DNA of 64,000 nucleotides from Isoetes taiwanensis (taxonomy: Eukaryota; Streptophyta; Lycopodiopsida; Isoetales; Isoetaceae), in contig JAJEKV010000039.1 in NCBI GenBank assembly GCA_021234155.1, positions 8,879,077-8,943,076 on the forward strand, written 5' to 3'. Shown in pieces: positions 22,030 to 32,644 of this stretch. The position numbers were made by a program, and so were the translations under genes. Under the pieces are notes generated by a model that was not told where the DNA came from, did not search any database, and saw nothing but the letters and a program-made list of their open reading frames with translations. Position 1 is the first letter of the stretch. Every line of letters begins with the position of its first letter.

Positions 22030-23800
22030 GACATCCAACAGGGCCTTAGACACCGGCTAATGGCAAAGCGAAAAGGACTTGCAGGGACTTCAAGCCGAGT
22101 TATTGAAATGGGGTGGGCCAGCTTTGCTAGGGCCTCTGACAGCGATTATTAACCAGGCCATAAGGGAGGGCCTCCCGGGAGAGTGGATGGTTAGCAAGGT
22201 CACCCCAATTCATAAGACAGTGCCGAGGGATGATTTCGCGAACTACCGCGATGATCATGGTGAGCCCATTACTCGCAAAGCTTTTTAGCGGTGTGGTGGA
22301 GAAGAAGTTAACTTCGGTGGAGGAAGCCGGAGGCGCGGCAGATTGGCCAAAGGGGTTTCACCGCCCACTCCCTGTCGACCATATATTCACTCTCGAGAAT
22401 CCTTATGGAAGCTACCGCAACGCGCCGGGCGTGACTGCACTCTATTTCGTGAGATTTCAAGACAAAGATATGATACGGTCCCTCGGGACCTGTTGTGGCA
22501 GCATTTGCAGGCGCTGCATGCCCCACAGGACTTACAAAATGTCATCTATAGACTCTATGATGGGATATATGCTGCATTGCCTGCATCAGATCAGCGAGTT
22601 GCTAGCACCATAGGGGTTAAACAGGGATGTCCGTTATCTCCAACGCTCTTTGGTCTCTACATTGACAAGTTGGAGACTTGGATGCAAGAACATGGGGGCG
22701 GTGGCCCACAGCTACCAGAGGCATACAGTATAAGGCAATTGCTCTATGCAGATGATGTAGACTTGCTATCCCATACAGCCAGGAGTATGCAGCAGCATTT
22801 GGACGCTCTTAGTGGGTCTCGCGGACACAACAGAATGACGGTGAACCTGCAGAAAACTAAGCTCCTGGCAGTCCTCTCCTCGCAGCATGATATCCCAGAT
22901 CTCTATTACAGAGGACAGAAGGTGGATGTTGTAAGGACCTTCAAGTATCTGGGAATCGACTTTTGTGCTAGCATGTTATGGGATGACTGTGTGGAAAGAC
23001 GGGTCAGCGCGGGATGGAGAGCCCCTCAGATGCTATGCGAGAATAGCCGCTCTGAGAATAGACCTATATGATCGGGCACGTAGAGCACACACTGCTCGTG
23101 AGCACTTGTTGAACCAAGATTGTTGTATGGGGTAGAGGTCCGGGGTCCAAAGAATTAGCAAGAACACACAGGATAAGCTAGAGAGGGTGCAAAAGGCCTT
23201 CTTAACATACAGCCTAGGTATCAAGGACACGGTGCCTTATCAGATTTTGCTATATGAGACTGGGTTCTGGCCCCTGCAACATTCCGCTATGCGCAGACAT
23301 CTTGCATATTTCCACAAGGTCACCAGCATGGATGCACAACGTCTTCCCCCGAGGGCTTTGTTATTGGCACAAGAGCCACAATGACTGAAGAGGGTATGGC
23401 AGGAGCACTGTCAGGGGTTGTTCGCAACGTGGTCTATAGACTACCAGCAGATTGTGGCTATGCCTGATGCCCAGGGACAGGCTGCACACCTGAATGAGCG
23501 CTTTGCCACCACTCTGTGGGATGCAACCACTCGTGCAAAGCCTAAAACAGAGCACTACCACACGCAAGTTAATCCAACACTAGAACATGGCCCACACCAG
23601 TACTTGAAAGCGCATATATCTATGAAGAAACGGAGAGCTATTGCCTCCCGGAGGACGGGTCCCATCATCTCGCAATTGAAACAGTCGTTGGACTATAGAT
23701 GGAGGGGCAGAGAATCCCCGGCATGAGAGAATATGCGGTGTTGCCACATGCGGATGAGAGAGGATGAGCACCATGCTCTGCAAGAGTGTCCGCATATACG
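22030..23800 (+). pseudogene. LINE ORF2 reverse transcriptase and C-terminal Cys/His segment
   Basis: RT motifs appear in order: LQAELLKWGGPALLGPLTAI, REGLPGEWMVSKVTPIHK, LLAKLFSGVVEKKL, YDTVPRDLLWQHLQ, GVKQGCPLSPTLFGLYIDKL and LLYADDVDLL (catalytic YADD, about 22739-22768), then FKYLGIDF. Most of the palm is open in one frame from 22343 to 23071. Downstream frames carry the connection region. A segment CCHMRMREDEHHALQECPH at about 23736-23793 is the usual LINE C-terminal Cys/His motif. Frameshifts near 22250, 22440 and 23080 inactivate it. Confidence 0.85.
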
Positions 23801-23959
23801 CATATCCGAAAGCAACACATGCTGATCTTAGATGCTCCGAGGCACCCGCACAGATCAATTCTTGGCATCGCCAATGGTTGCACGTCTCGCATCCTACATT
23901 TTGCAAGTCTCTACCGTTAGAGAATCCCTTACAGGACAAGGGATCTGAGAGCCTACTAC

Positions 23960-24134
23960 CAGGGTTTTTCCTCCCATGTGGGGGTTTTTTCATCCCAGTA
24001 GTAGGGACACCTTGTATAGTAGCATTTGTCTTTTTGGTGTGGTTTTATCTGCTTTGTGTACTGCATGTACCGTCTCATAGGTCAAGTTTGGCCTCCGCGG
24101 ACGTTAAAATATACTTCCTTCCTTCCTTCCTCTT
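23960..24134 (+). repeat. LINE 3' terminus, stem-loop and TTCC tail
   Basis: A CCC-ATGT-GGG hairpin between T-rich arms at about 23968-23992 stands where the TTCG hairpin is in other copies. The terminal stem is AGGTC (24079-24083), loop AAGTTT, GGCCT (24090-24094) with one T-G wobble. It is followed by CCGCGGACGTTAAAATATAC and TTCC units. Confidence 0.75.
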
Positions 24135-24844
24135 GTAAAATAGAAGTGGCGTTGTACCAGAACAATTAGACAATTCTTTTGTCCTCTTGGTGCTAGAGAA
24201 TATTATAGCAAACATCTACAGCCACATGAAATTGGTTAACAATGAGACTCACACAATCTAGGCATTCACATGCACATAAAATAATACTGTTTGGACCACT
24301 ATAGCATCTGCATGACATGAAACAAACATATACACACATATTGGAAACTATTTGGATACACCCAATCCAAAACAGGTTTCTCGTACTCATTTATTCTAGA
24401 CCCAACTTACTATCCTTGCACATCCGAAGTTCCAAAGTTATAGGCTAACATAAAACCAAATTTCATGTTTATCTAGTGGTCTTCTGCATAGATAAATAGC
24501 TCCTCATTAACAAATTTGAGGTGCATTTTAACTATAGGTAGGCTAGTTAAGCTTCTTATTTGCTCTAATGTATGGTCCAATGAGGAATGCTAGGTCATTG
24601 ATTTGCTAGCCTGAAATCTATTAACATTGATAAACATCTATTGAAAGTCAATTTCCAGAAAACAATTCTATTCCCCTCTTCTATTTAGAAAATTGCAGAC
24701 CACATTGCGAGAATAAGAGAAGTATTTTATAGCCCATTGCCTTTCCATCTACTGTAGGAACAATTTCAAAAAATGCTTCTATAGGACAACTGTGTTCCAC
24801 TAGGCTTAGATGTTAGAAGTTGTCCATGCTGATATAGTTAGTCC
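24135..24844. other. No gene recognised
   Basis: AT-rich spacer between the LINE tail and the foldback element. No domain or RNA gene is seen. Confidence 0.45.
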
Positions 24845-25394
24845 CATTAGGGATTTTTTGAGATCATAAAAGGGCCTTCTAAGAACTGCTGACTAAGCTA
24901 TATGAACTACCAATCAGAAAACAGAACTGTTAATCCAGTCAGCAAAACAGTTATAACTAACTCACTGGATCACATTTTCTAGCATAAGTGTTGATAGAAA
25001 AGTCCAAATGAGCTTTTGTTTGGTGCAATAGATAGATCTCATTGAGATCTTTCTAACCTTGGGTGGTTTGCATATCTTTTAGCCCCATAGAATAGTAAAA
25101 AATGGTAAAAACCATATTTTTTGGAGTTTTGACAATCATAAGTGGTTAAAATATGTGCAAAGCACCTAAGGTTGGAAAGATCTCAATGAGATCTATCTAT
25201 TGCACTAAACAAGAGATCATTTGGACTTTTCTATCAACAGTTATGCTAGAAAATGTGATCCAGTGAGTTAGTTATAACAGTTTTGCTGACTGGACCCGTC
25301 AGGCTCTGATTTCTGATTGGTAGTTCATTTATCTTCATTTGGCTTAGTTGGCATGTTTTGAAGGCCCTTTTTTAATCTCAAAAAAACCCTAATG
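24845..25394. repeat. 550-bp foldback (long inverted-repeat) element
   Basis: Arms of about 232 and 244 bp (24845-25076 and 25151-25394) are inverted copies of each other with scattered mismatches and small indels. Landmarks on both arms are CATTAGGG(A/T)TTTTTTGAGAT at the tips, TTATAACTAACTCACTGGAT in the middle, and GATAGATCTCATTGAGATCT near the loop. The spacer is about 74 bp. It encodes no protein. It could be a foldback transposon or MITE, or an inverted duplication. No clear target duplication is visible. Confidence 0.85.
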
Positions 25395-26319
25395 AATCAT
25401 AAAATCCAATAGTTATTTTTTGTTTCTTCTGCGTATCTTATAGCACATCTCTTTTTCATGTGCTGCAAGAGATAAAAGACATTTTTAAATAAAGCATTTG
25501 TGTTTAGATGTTAGATGTTGTGTGATACGAACTTTAGCTCCAATGCTCCTACAAATAAATATTGAACTTTTGAAGCTAATTGCACGTCTAACTAATCCAT
25601 TTAGAAAATCCCCACAACTTGCACTTTCCTTGAACCTTTGAAGCTAGTCCTAGTGTACCAGTTCATTCATAGAAATTTTTTTTTTTTTGCAATTTTTTTT
25701 TCGCACGTTTGCACAAACGCAAGTTGACAATTTGAAGCAATTCTAGAGTGTCCACGTTGCTGCCAGGTGAGACTTTTGTGCATGTGGCTGCTGTTTCCGT
25801 CGTTTGATTTCATCTACGGCTTCAGAATTTCATGGAAATTCCAAGTCAGAGGCAGTTATGGGTGCGTCAGGATATCTTGCGGAAGAGTGTTCCTGGCCTT
25901 GTGCCTCGACAGCAGCTTTGGGGCCCAAATTTGATCATCTCATTCTTCGCATTTTAACTCAAACCTTCTTAGCAATCTCTATGCAGCAGAGTAACGAGCT
26001 GCCGGATTTGCAAATCCTAGCATGGCTATAACTCATGGATGCTGTTTTTTTTTTGGATAGATTCGGCATGGCGGTATCCCTTAAGCACAAATTTGGCAGA
26101 TTTTGCAGGATCTTTGGCAGACTTGGGCTTCTGGATGATGTTTTATCTTTCTTACCTGCAGGTTCTTTAGGTTCTTAAGTAAAAGGAAGTCCGCTAAAGA
26201 CAAACTTCATGGAGAAATTTGCAGACTGGTACTTTCTCGTGGCTATGGCTATGGCTTCCAGAGGATGTTGTTTCTTTACAAATTTGCAGACGAAGGCTAA
26301 GGATAACTCCAGCTTTTTG
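25395..26319. other. Unassigned; upstream flank of the PPR pseudogene
   Basis: Contains poly(T) tracts at about 25677-25700. An open frame at 25804-26031 has no recognisable domain. Part may be the lost 5' end of the PPR gene. Confidence 0.35.
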
Positions 26320-27395
26320 GTTCATCTGGTGCAGAAGAAAAAGGTATACTGGTTCATCTGGTTCGTATCTTTACTCACTATGGAAGTCTACTTGAAGCAC
26401 ATCAGGCATTTCGCAAAATTGCACAGCGTAGTATATGTACATGGACGAAGGTTGTTATGGCAAATGCCAAGCTTGGGCAGACGACCATCGATTTGTATGA
26501 GGAAATGTATGAATCAGGTGAGAGAAGTGATAACCATATCTATGTTGCCATTCTTAAAGCATGTCTTAAGGGAAAAGCTCTATTCTCTAGACTAGAATTA
26601 TTCATGAGCAAATTATATTAGGCGGATTTACGACTGATCTCATTATAAGCAACACAGGGTATGCTAAATGTGGCAGCATTGAGGAAGCATATAAGGTATT
26701 TGCATTTTTCCAAATCGAGACATAGCTACATGGAATGTAGTGAATGCAGCTCATGCTTAGCATGGAGATGTTCTTCTTGCTCTAATGCGTTTTGAGAAAA
26801 TGCAAGAGGAAGCCATGGAATACAATAATTGGAGCATGTGCCCAGCATGCCTGGCCTTCTGTTGCCTTACAACCTTTTGTGCATAAGCAAGAGGAAGGTA
26901 TCAAGTTAGATGAAGTTACCCTTTTGAACACCTTAAAAGCATGCACTAGCATCTTGTATTCAGAGCGTGGAAGGCTTATCCATGCGCAAATAATCAAATC
27001 AAAATTTCATTCTGACGAGGTATTAGGAAACAACCTCATTGATATGCATGCCAAGTGTGCGCAGCTGGAAAGAGCACATGCCATCTTTTGAGATTGTTAA
27101 AGCAGGATGTAGTGTCATGGGGATCAATAATCACAGGATTTGCCCACAATGAGTGTAGTCTTCTGGCCCTTCAATATTTTCAAGAAATGCAGCCAAGCAG
27201 CATAGAACCAGACGAGATTTTCTTTGCAAGCACCTTGAAGGCATGTTCCATCTTTGGACCGTTAGGGAAAACCAGGTTCATCCATGAGCAATTTATAAGT
27301 TATTACCTCAAATCTATTATCAATATGGAAACCAATACGATTGGCCAATATTCAAAGTGAGGAAGCTTGAAAGATGTATCCCAAGCATTTATCTA
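26320..27395 (+). pseudogene. PLS-class PPR pseudogene, block A (N-terminal repeats)
   Basis: Broken plus-strand frames give successive pentatricopeptide repeats. They read LVRIFTHYGSLLEAHQAF, CTWTKVVMANAKLGQTTIDL, HIYVAILKACLKGKALFSR, GYAKCGSIEEAYKVF, IATWNVVNAAHA, DEVTLLNTLKACTSILYSER, NNLIDMHAKC, DVVSWGSIITGFAHNE and TLKACSIFGPLGKTRFIHEQ. PPR proteins bind single-stranded RNA in plastids and mitochondria, where PLS-class members direct editing. The mixed repeat lengths and the SLIDMYAKCGS-type signatures are PLS-like. Frameshifts and stops are frequent. The block ends at about 27395 in the middle of a repeat (SLKDVSQAF). Confidence 0.9.
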
Positions 27396-27419
27396 AGTCC
27401 CAAAACAGACCACAGACTT

Positions 27420-27930
27420 ACACAACGAAAAATGTGCTCCAATACCCTATAAAATACCCCGCAAAAATGCCTATAAAATCCCCCTTTTCCGTCGAAGAAC
27501 AGGGGATAAAATGTATTTTTCGAATCGGGGTATTTGGCCACAATCCCCCTTTTCCTCATTTGTATGATAATACCCCCGTTATGCTGGTGTCGCAATCCCC
27601 CAATCAAAGAATGTGAATTCATACCCTGTTATAATCCGTAAGATAATACCCTATTCAGGTAATACCTTATTTCAAATCATACCCTATTATCATTTGCAAA
27701 ATAATACCCCGTTTCAAATAATACCCCATTCCAAATAATTCCCTATTTTAAATAATACCCCAATCCAAATAATTCCCTGTTTTAAATAGTACCCCATTCC
27801 AAATAATTCCCTGTTTCAAATAATACCCCGTTCCAAATAACATACCCTGTTTCAAATAACATACCCTGTTATCATTCATAGGATAATACCCTATGACACC
27901 ATAAGAAAATACCATGTTATCATTTGTAAG
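27420..27930. repeat. Left CCC-rich degenerate tandem array
   Basis: Imperfect units of about 18-36 bp such as AATACCCCATTCCAAATAAT and TCCCTGTTTCAAATAA repeat from about 27640 to 27930. Looser copies reach back to 27430. No coding content. A compositionally similar array stands at 32160-32610, on the far side of the insertion that splits the PPR gene. Confidence 0.7.
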
Positions 27931-29275
27931 TTAATATATTTCAAAAATAAGTTGATAAGTAACAACTTGGGCAGAGTTAATCAGTAACAAATTGACAAAG
28001 TGTAATAAACTGATCAGACTTCAAATAACAAATCTGATATACATAAGATGCCATGTCCCGATAAAGAGAGAATTGAAATAGGTACCTCTGTTTTGTAAAG
28101 AGAGAATTTAAGCTTAAAGAGAGAATTGAAATAGGTGCCTCTGTTTTGTAAAGTGTAAAATGATACAGTTTAGCAGAATTCAGAAATATACGTTGAGCCT
28201 CCAGTAGAGAGCTTAGGTTGTTGTCTACATGTGCCAAATCTCAGGTTGTTGTCTACATGTGCCAAATCTTGCATCCAGCATACAGCTAGCTTGTACTCGT
28301 CATGTAAAATATGCATCCAAACATCCAAAATACAAAGAGATTGGAGATGCAAGACCGGTTACCTGTAACCAAACAGACAACATTAGCAAAGAAATGGTAA
28401 TGAGGCAAGGGTTAACAGGTAAGCAGTGGTTTTGGCATGGCTCATCGCCCTTCACCAACCATAATTCAATTTAAAACAGTTACCATGATCAATTTACATC
28501 TCTACGTATACTACAAAGTAGTAAATACCAACCATAACCAGTTCAAGGAATGCAAGATCCCTCCATTTCTGCAAATCCACCAGTATTTGATGTACCCAAG
28601 CCAATGGCAAGTTCATTTGCATGTCATGCAGTTGTATTTGAGTGAAACTGTATCAAGATTTAATATAGTAATGGCTTAGAAGATAGGTTCATGCTTGAAT
28701 TTAAGCCCCACATAACAGATTCATATAGACATCTAATTATGTCCTGCATGTCAACGTGCTTAGGGGAAAAGTCAGTATTTATTAAATTATCTGAAACGAA
28801 TCCATTCATGTTCTACAATATTAAAATGGTGGTGGGTCTGTTTATGATTTTATACCACCTTGCATTTCCTGTATCTGCATATCAGTTATACACGCCATAT
28901 TTCGCTTCAATTTATTCTCAAGAAAAACTGTGGCATATGAGTCTCAAACAGCAAGGTATTGTACTTAGCCTTCTCAAGTGGCATGCAGAACATGATAGAG
29001 TAAATCTATGGCTCTGTGATCATTATTCTATACAAATTAATCATATCCTTCTGTACCTAAGCATAGAAACATGCCGTACAAGAGATTACTCTACACGCAG
29101 TGTGCACGAATTTCCTACAAATTAAGGCAGATAAACTAGGCAAAAACTAGGCAGATCTGCATATGCCCTTCAGAGTATTGGGGAAATTTCGTCTGGCACT
29201 TTAAGAGTGGATTGCTCAATGCAAAAAGCAATGTAAAATGGAAACTACTACTAAGAGAAACCTGGTTGAGTTGAA
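27931..29275. other. Insertion interior with short tandem duplications, no gene recognised
   Basis: Two local duplications: AAAGAGAGAATTGAAATAGG at about 28063 and again at about 28114, and AGGTTGTTGTCTACATGTGC at about 28214 and about 28242 (28-bp units). An open frame of 144 codons at 28691-29125 has no recognisable domain and is probably chance. Confidence 0.4.
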
Positions 29276-29402
29276 GCTCCTCTACTTCCTCAAAATCGTC
29301 AGCATCCAATGGAACAGCGTCCACAGCTTCTGGAGCAGCAGCACTGTTCGTGCCATCTTCATTTGGCCGCAGGATGTTCGTGCCATCTTCATTTGGAGTG
29401 CT
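29276..29402 (-). CDS. Candidate exon of unknown gene (acidic)
   Basis: On the minus strand an open stretch reads PNEDGTNILR, then PNEDGTN again, then EAVDAVPLDADDFEEVEEL and QLNQ. A possible splice donor follows (CAACCAG|GTTTCTCTTAG). The ten-residue PNEDGTN unit is a 30-bp duplication. Composition and the donor-like end look like a real exon, but upstream the frame meets a stop within the perfect inverted repeat, and I find no partner exons. I do not recognise the protein. It may be chance. Confidence 0.25.
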
Positions 29403-29481
29403 TCATAGCAGATATGGTGCGTTAACTGCTTCATTTGGCCATCTTCATTAACGCACCATATCTGCTATGAAGCACTCCAAA
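29392..29481. repeat. Perfect 34-bp inverted repeat with 22-nt loop
   Basis: 29392-29425 (TTTGGAGTGCTTCATAGCAG... GCGTTAA) is exactly the reverse complement of 29448-29481. The loop CTGCTTCATTTGGCCATCTTCA repeats phrases of the 30-bp direct repeat just upstream (GTTCGTGCCATCTTCATTTGG at 29346 and 29376). Confidence 0.95.
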
Positions 29482-30373
29482 CAGATTCAGTAAACTCCAT
29501 TGCCTTTGTGCAGCAGAATTGGGTAGAAATCTTATACTTGCAAACAGATTAACAGGAGGAGGTCTTCAGTGCATGGCCGAGCTGCATGCTCCTCATACAC
29601 AGTATTTGACACCAAGTACACATGCATTGTTCACAGATTGAAGGACCCAGCAGCACTGCAGCACCCAGCATATCAAGAATCTATTTGACAAGGGCATCCA
29701 CACAGCAATTATGTGCCAACATACTGCAGTTTCAACAAAACAATTGGGGATTTGAACCCCCTGCCAAGAAACGGCAGTACCAATGGCCTGCCATGAAGAG
29801 CTTCTGACAAGAACAAAATGAAGCCTACTACTGCGCTAAACTACAACTACTATGGTAAACTAAAATAAATAATCAGCTTTCTTATGTGACCCTGCTCACA
29901 CTCCTCTTGCAAATCCTGATATCGTGACTCTGCAAAAACAACCACAAACTGTTGCGCATCCGCCAGCAAGTAAGCCGCCATGCGCAGGTACTCGGCATCA
30001 TATCCACCAGAAGAAGGCCGCCATGGCCACGCCGCCGTGCCCTGACAATAACAACCCTAGTTTCCACAAAAAGATAGAGCTGCTCCGCTCCACGCGCTCC
30101 ACGCTCTGCTCTGCTCCACGCCACGACTCCACTTCTAAAAATTACAAAAAAACCAATACAACCCATTCGACCATTGCCAAACCAAACCCAAATTTGTGCG
30201 TCAGCAAAATACCATTTTTAGATACGAATACATGGCTAAACCTTGCAAAATCTTATGTTACACGACCCCCAAACAACATTTTGGGAACCTAATGGACACA
30301 ACTTTTCTTTAATGCTATGCCCATAATTAATCCCTTAGATGCACCATTTCACTTATTTTTGCATAGGGAGCTT
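29482..30373. other. No gene recognised
   Basis: Open frames on both strands at 29.88-30.29 kb overlap one another and carry no domain. No RNA gene is seen. Confidence 0.4.
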
Positions 30374-30508
30374 ACTTTCCCTCGAAAACCCTTCGGGGCG
30401 GGGGTTTTTTAATCCGGGCAGTAATCCGCTTGCTGCGTTTTTGTATTGGGTCCCATAGACCGATTGGTCTCCGTGGACGATAAAAGTACCTTCCTTCCTT
30501 CCTTCCTA
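30374..30508 (+). mobile_element. LINE 3'-tail-only insertion with TTCC repeats
   Basis: About 120 bp identical to 7413-7527, starting CTTTCCCTCGAAAACCCTTC. Terminal stem AGACC-GATT-GGTCT at 30457-30470, CCGTGGACGATAAAAGTACC, then TTCC units. It is so short that only the 3' untranslated end was inserted: an extreme 5' truncation or a LINE-derived SINE. Confidence 0.85.
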
Positions 30509-32159
30509 GATCCTTATCTAAACCTCACAAATATCATTAAGAGAATTTTATGGGTGCCAGCCAAAATGGGCTACGAGGGCTGAAGAATATTCTATGTCAA
30601 TATGTTAATGTTGTGCCAGCAAATGCCTGTTGCCTCCATCATGTGTTATGACCAACCCACATAACAGTTTATCTGGTATAATCATCCAGGCACTTACCAA
30701 ATGTTCACGATGCCATGTTTCTTCTATGTGCCACCATGTGGAAAGACCAACTAGACTGCTGTATCATGCACATTGTGCAAATTCAAGTAACAAAATGCAT
30801 TATCCTGACAAAACAATTTAACGTAGATCAAACTTAGTGGTCTATGATTTAGAGTTAAGTCCATAATCGGGAAACCCATATGATAAGCATGCCGTAGCTT
30901 TGGCCCCATTCATGTATTGAAACAGTTATCAATACGATAGACCATATGAATTCTTTTCCAGTAGACCATACAAATTGTGCGTCTGAAATATCCAACACAA
31001 GAGACATATCTTGCACTAGGCAAAACCCTTGTTAATTTTATGCCTGCATACCTTATCCACTGGTTTGCTCACCAGAATAATTGCCACGTATAGTTTTTTG
31101 CAATTTGCCTTGTGCCCTAGGCTCCATATTGCCACCATGTTGCAGGTCATTGATTGCTACATGTGCAATCTATACTGGTCAAACTCTTATGGTTAACAGC
31201 TCTGTTAGAACAGGGACTCTACCATGGTTAGAGTAAACATGTACAAGGATGCATATATGTGTACAAATGATAAGGTCGTGTCTTGGACCATTTAGTACTG
31301 TTCTAGAAATTTGTCGTGTGCTTTACCATTGCTTTGTCCAGATATGGTTCATGCCCTTTCAGGTGCGAGCTCACCATTGTATTCAACTTGAGCAGGCCTT
31401 TACAACAAATGTAGCCTGCAGCATTAGATCCCATATCTGCCACTTTATCATTTATCCCATGAGAAACCATCCTGCATGGGTCTTAAGGTTTTAACAACAT
31501 GCCCTTTTGCTATTAAGTTGTACATGTAACAACACCGTTACCAGGTCCAAGAATGCTCTATGCACATTCGAGTGCAACCACTTTACACGGAAAAGATACA
31601 ACAATGATCAAGGAGACGATCATTTGACCATTTTTAACTTAACTTTTAACTTTGTACTGAGCCAAACCCATCTGTTAATTTGCCATGTCCCGATGGAGTG
31701 CATAAGATGCTTAGTCATCGTGTGACATGCCATGTCATCATGGAGAAATATGCTTTTTTTAAGATGAGAGCCAAGATCAAGCGCCAAGATACCATACAAG
31801 AGTGCTTTTTACTACAACTTTCCTTGAGGCTGAGAAAGGTAATCCTAGTGAGTATGCACTCAAGCAGATACATGAGCATCTTTGGTTAGCAGTTGGGTGT
31901 AGAGACAACGGAAAAGGAATTATTTGGGTTCCATCTGTAGGAACAACATGGGTTCTTTCTTTGGATGAGACCTCTTTGAAGGCGTAGTTTATCAGTTGTT
32001 TAGTCCAAAAAATCATTCTTATTTCACGTCGTGAAGGTACGGTTCTGGCTTGTGAGCTAATCCGACCACCTACATATGACCATTTAATATATTGAAAGTA
32101 GATAGTATTTTGGAAATGCAAACTGACTTGAGTAAATATTTAGCCAGTATACAGCCATA
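30509..32159. other. No gene recognised
   Basis: An open stretch at about 31810-31987 (EYALKQIHEHLWLAVG, then KGIIWVPSVGTTWVLSLDE) looks protein-like but matches no family I can name. The rest shows nothing. Confidence 0.35.
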
Positions 32160-32610
32160 AATTCACTTTTAATTGAAAATACCCTTTTCCTTGAAACTAC
32201 CCTTTTGCTAGAAAATACCCTGGTATTTATTGCAATCCTCTATTTTTTTGATAATTTCCCTTTCATTCAATCCCCTTTTATTTGAAAATACTCCAATCCA
32301 TTTGCAAATTCCCTTCTGAACTAGTCCCCCTTTCTTGAAAATTAGCAAATTCCCTTTTTGAACTAGTCCCCTTTCCTTGAAATTACCCCAATCTATTTGC
32401 AAATTTATTTGCAAATTCCCCTCTAACCCAATCCCCCTTTCTTGAAAATACCCCGATGTGCATTTGCAATCCCCTATTTCTACCAATTCCCCCATTAGAA
32501 TATACTCTTTTTATTCAAGAATCCCCCCTTTCTACTAATCTCCCCCCATACGACATACCCTTTTGTTCGAAAATTCTCCGTTGCAAAGAAAATAACCCAT
32601 TGCTCTCGAG
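32160..32610. repeat. Right CCC-rich degenerate array
   Basis: Units such as GAAAATACCCTTTTCCTTGA, AATTCCCCTCTAACCCAATC and GAAAATACCCCGATGTGCAT alternate with TTTGCAAATTCCC. The style matches the array at 27420-27930, and the PPR reading resumes just after it. Confidence 0.65.
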
Positions 32611-32644
32611 TCCTCCAGTTCCTCAATGGGGGATTCTCCAGGGG

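Larger units (their letters stand above)
19330..24134 (+). mobile_element. Near full-length LINE of the microsatellite-tail lineage
   Basis: The most complete copy in the window. It has ORF1 (19394 to about 20245), APE-type endonuclease (about 20640-21480), reverse transcriptase (about 22030-23070), a C-terminal Cys/His segment (about 23736-23800) and a 3' end with stem-loop and TTCC tail (23960-24134). It is broken by several frameshifts and stops, so it is not autonomous now. Length (~4.8 kb), order and 3' structure define what the truncated copies at 1.7, 5.1, 10.7, 10.9, 30.4 and 43.7 kb derive from. Confidence 0.85.

Noticed and set aside
28691-29125. 144-codon open frame as a host gene
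   Set aside because: No domain, no repeat or splice context, and composition like the surrounding AT-rich DNA.
29882-30292. Overlapping open frames on both strands as an exon
   Set aside because: Low-complexity proline/histidine and arginine runs, no domain, and mutually exclusive reading.
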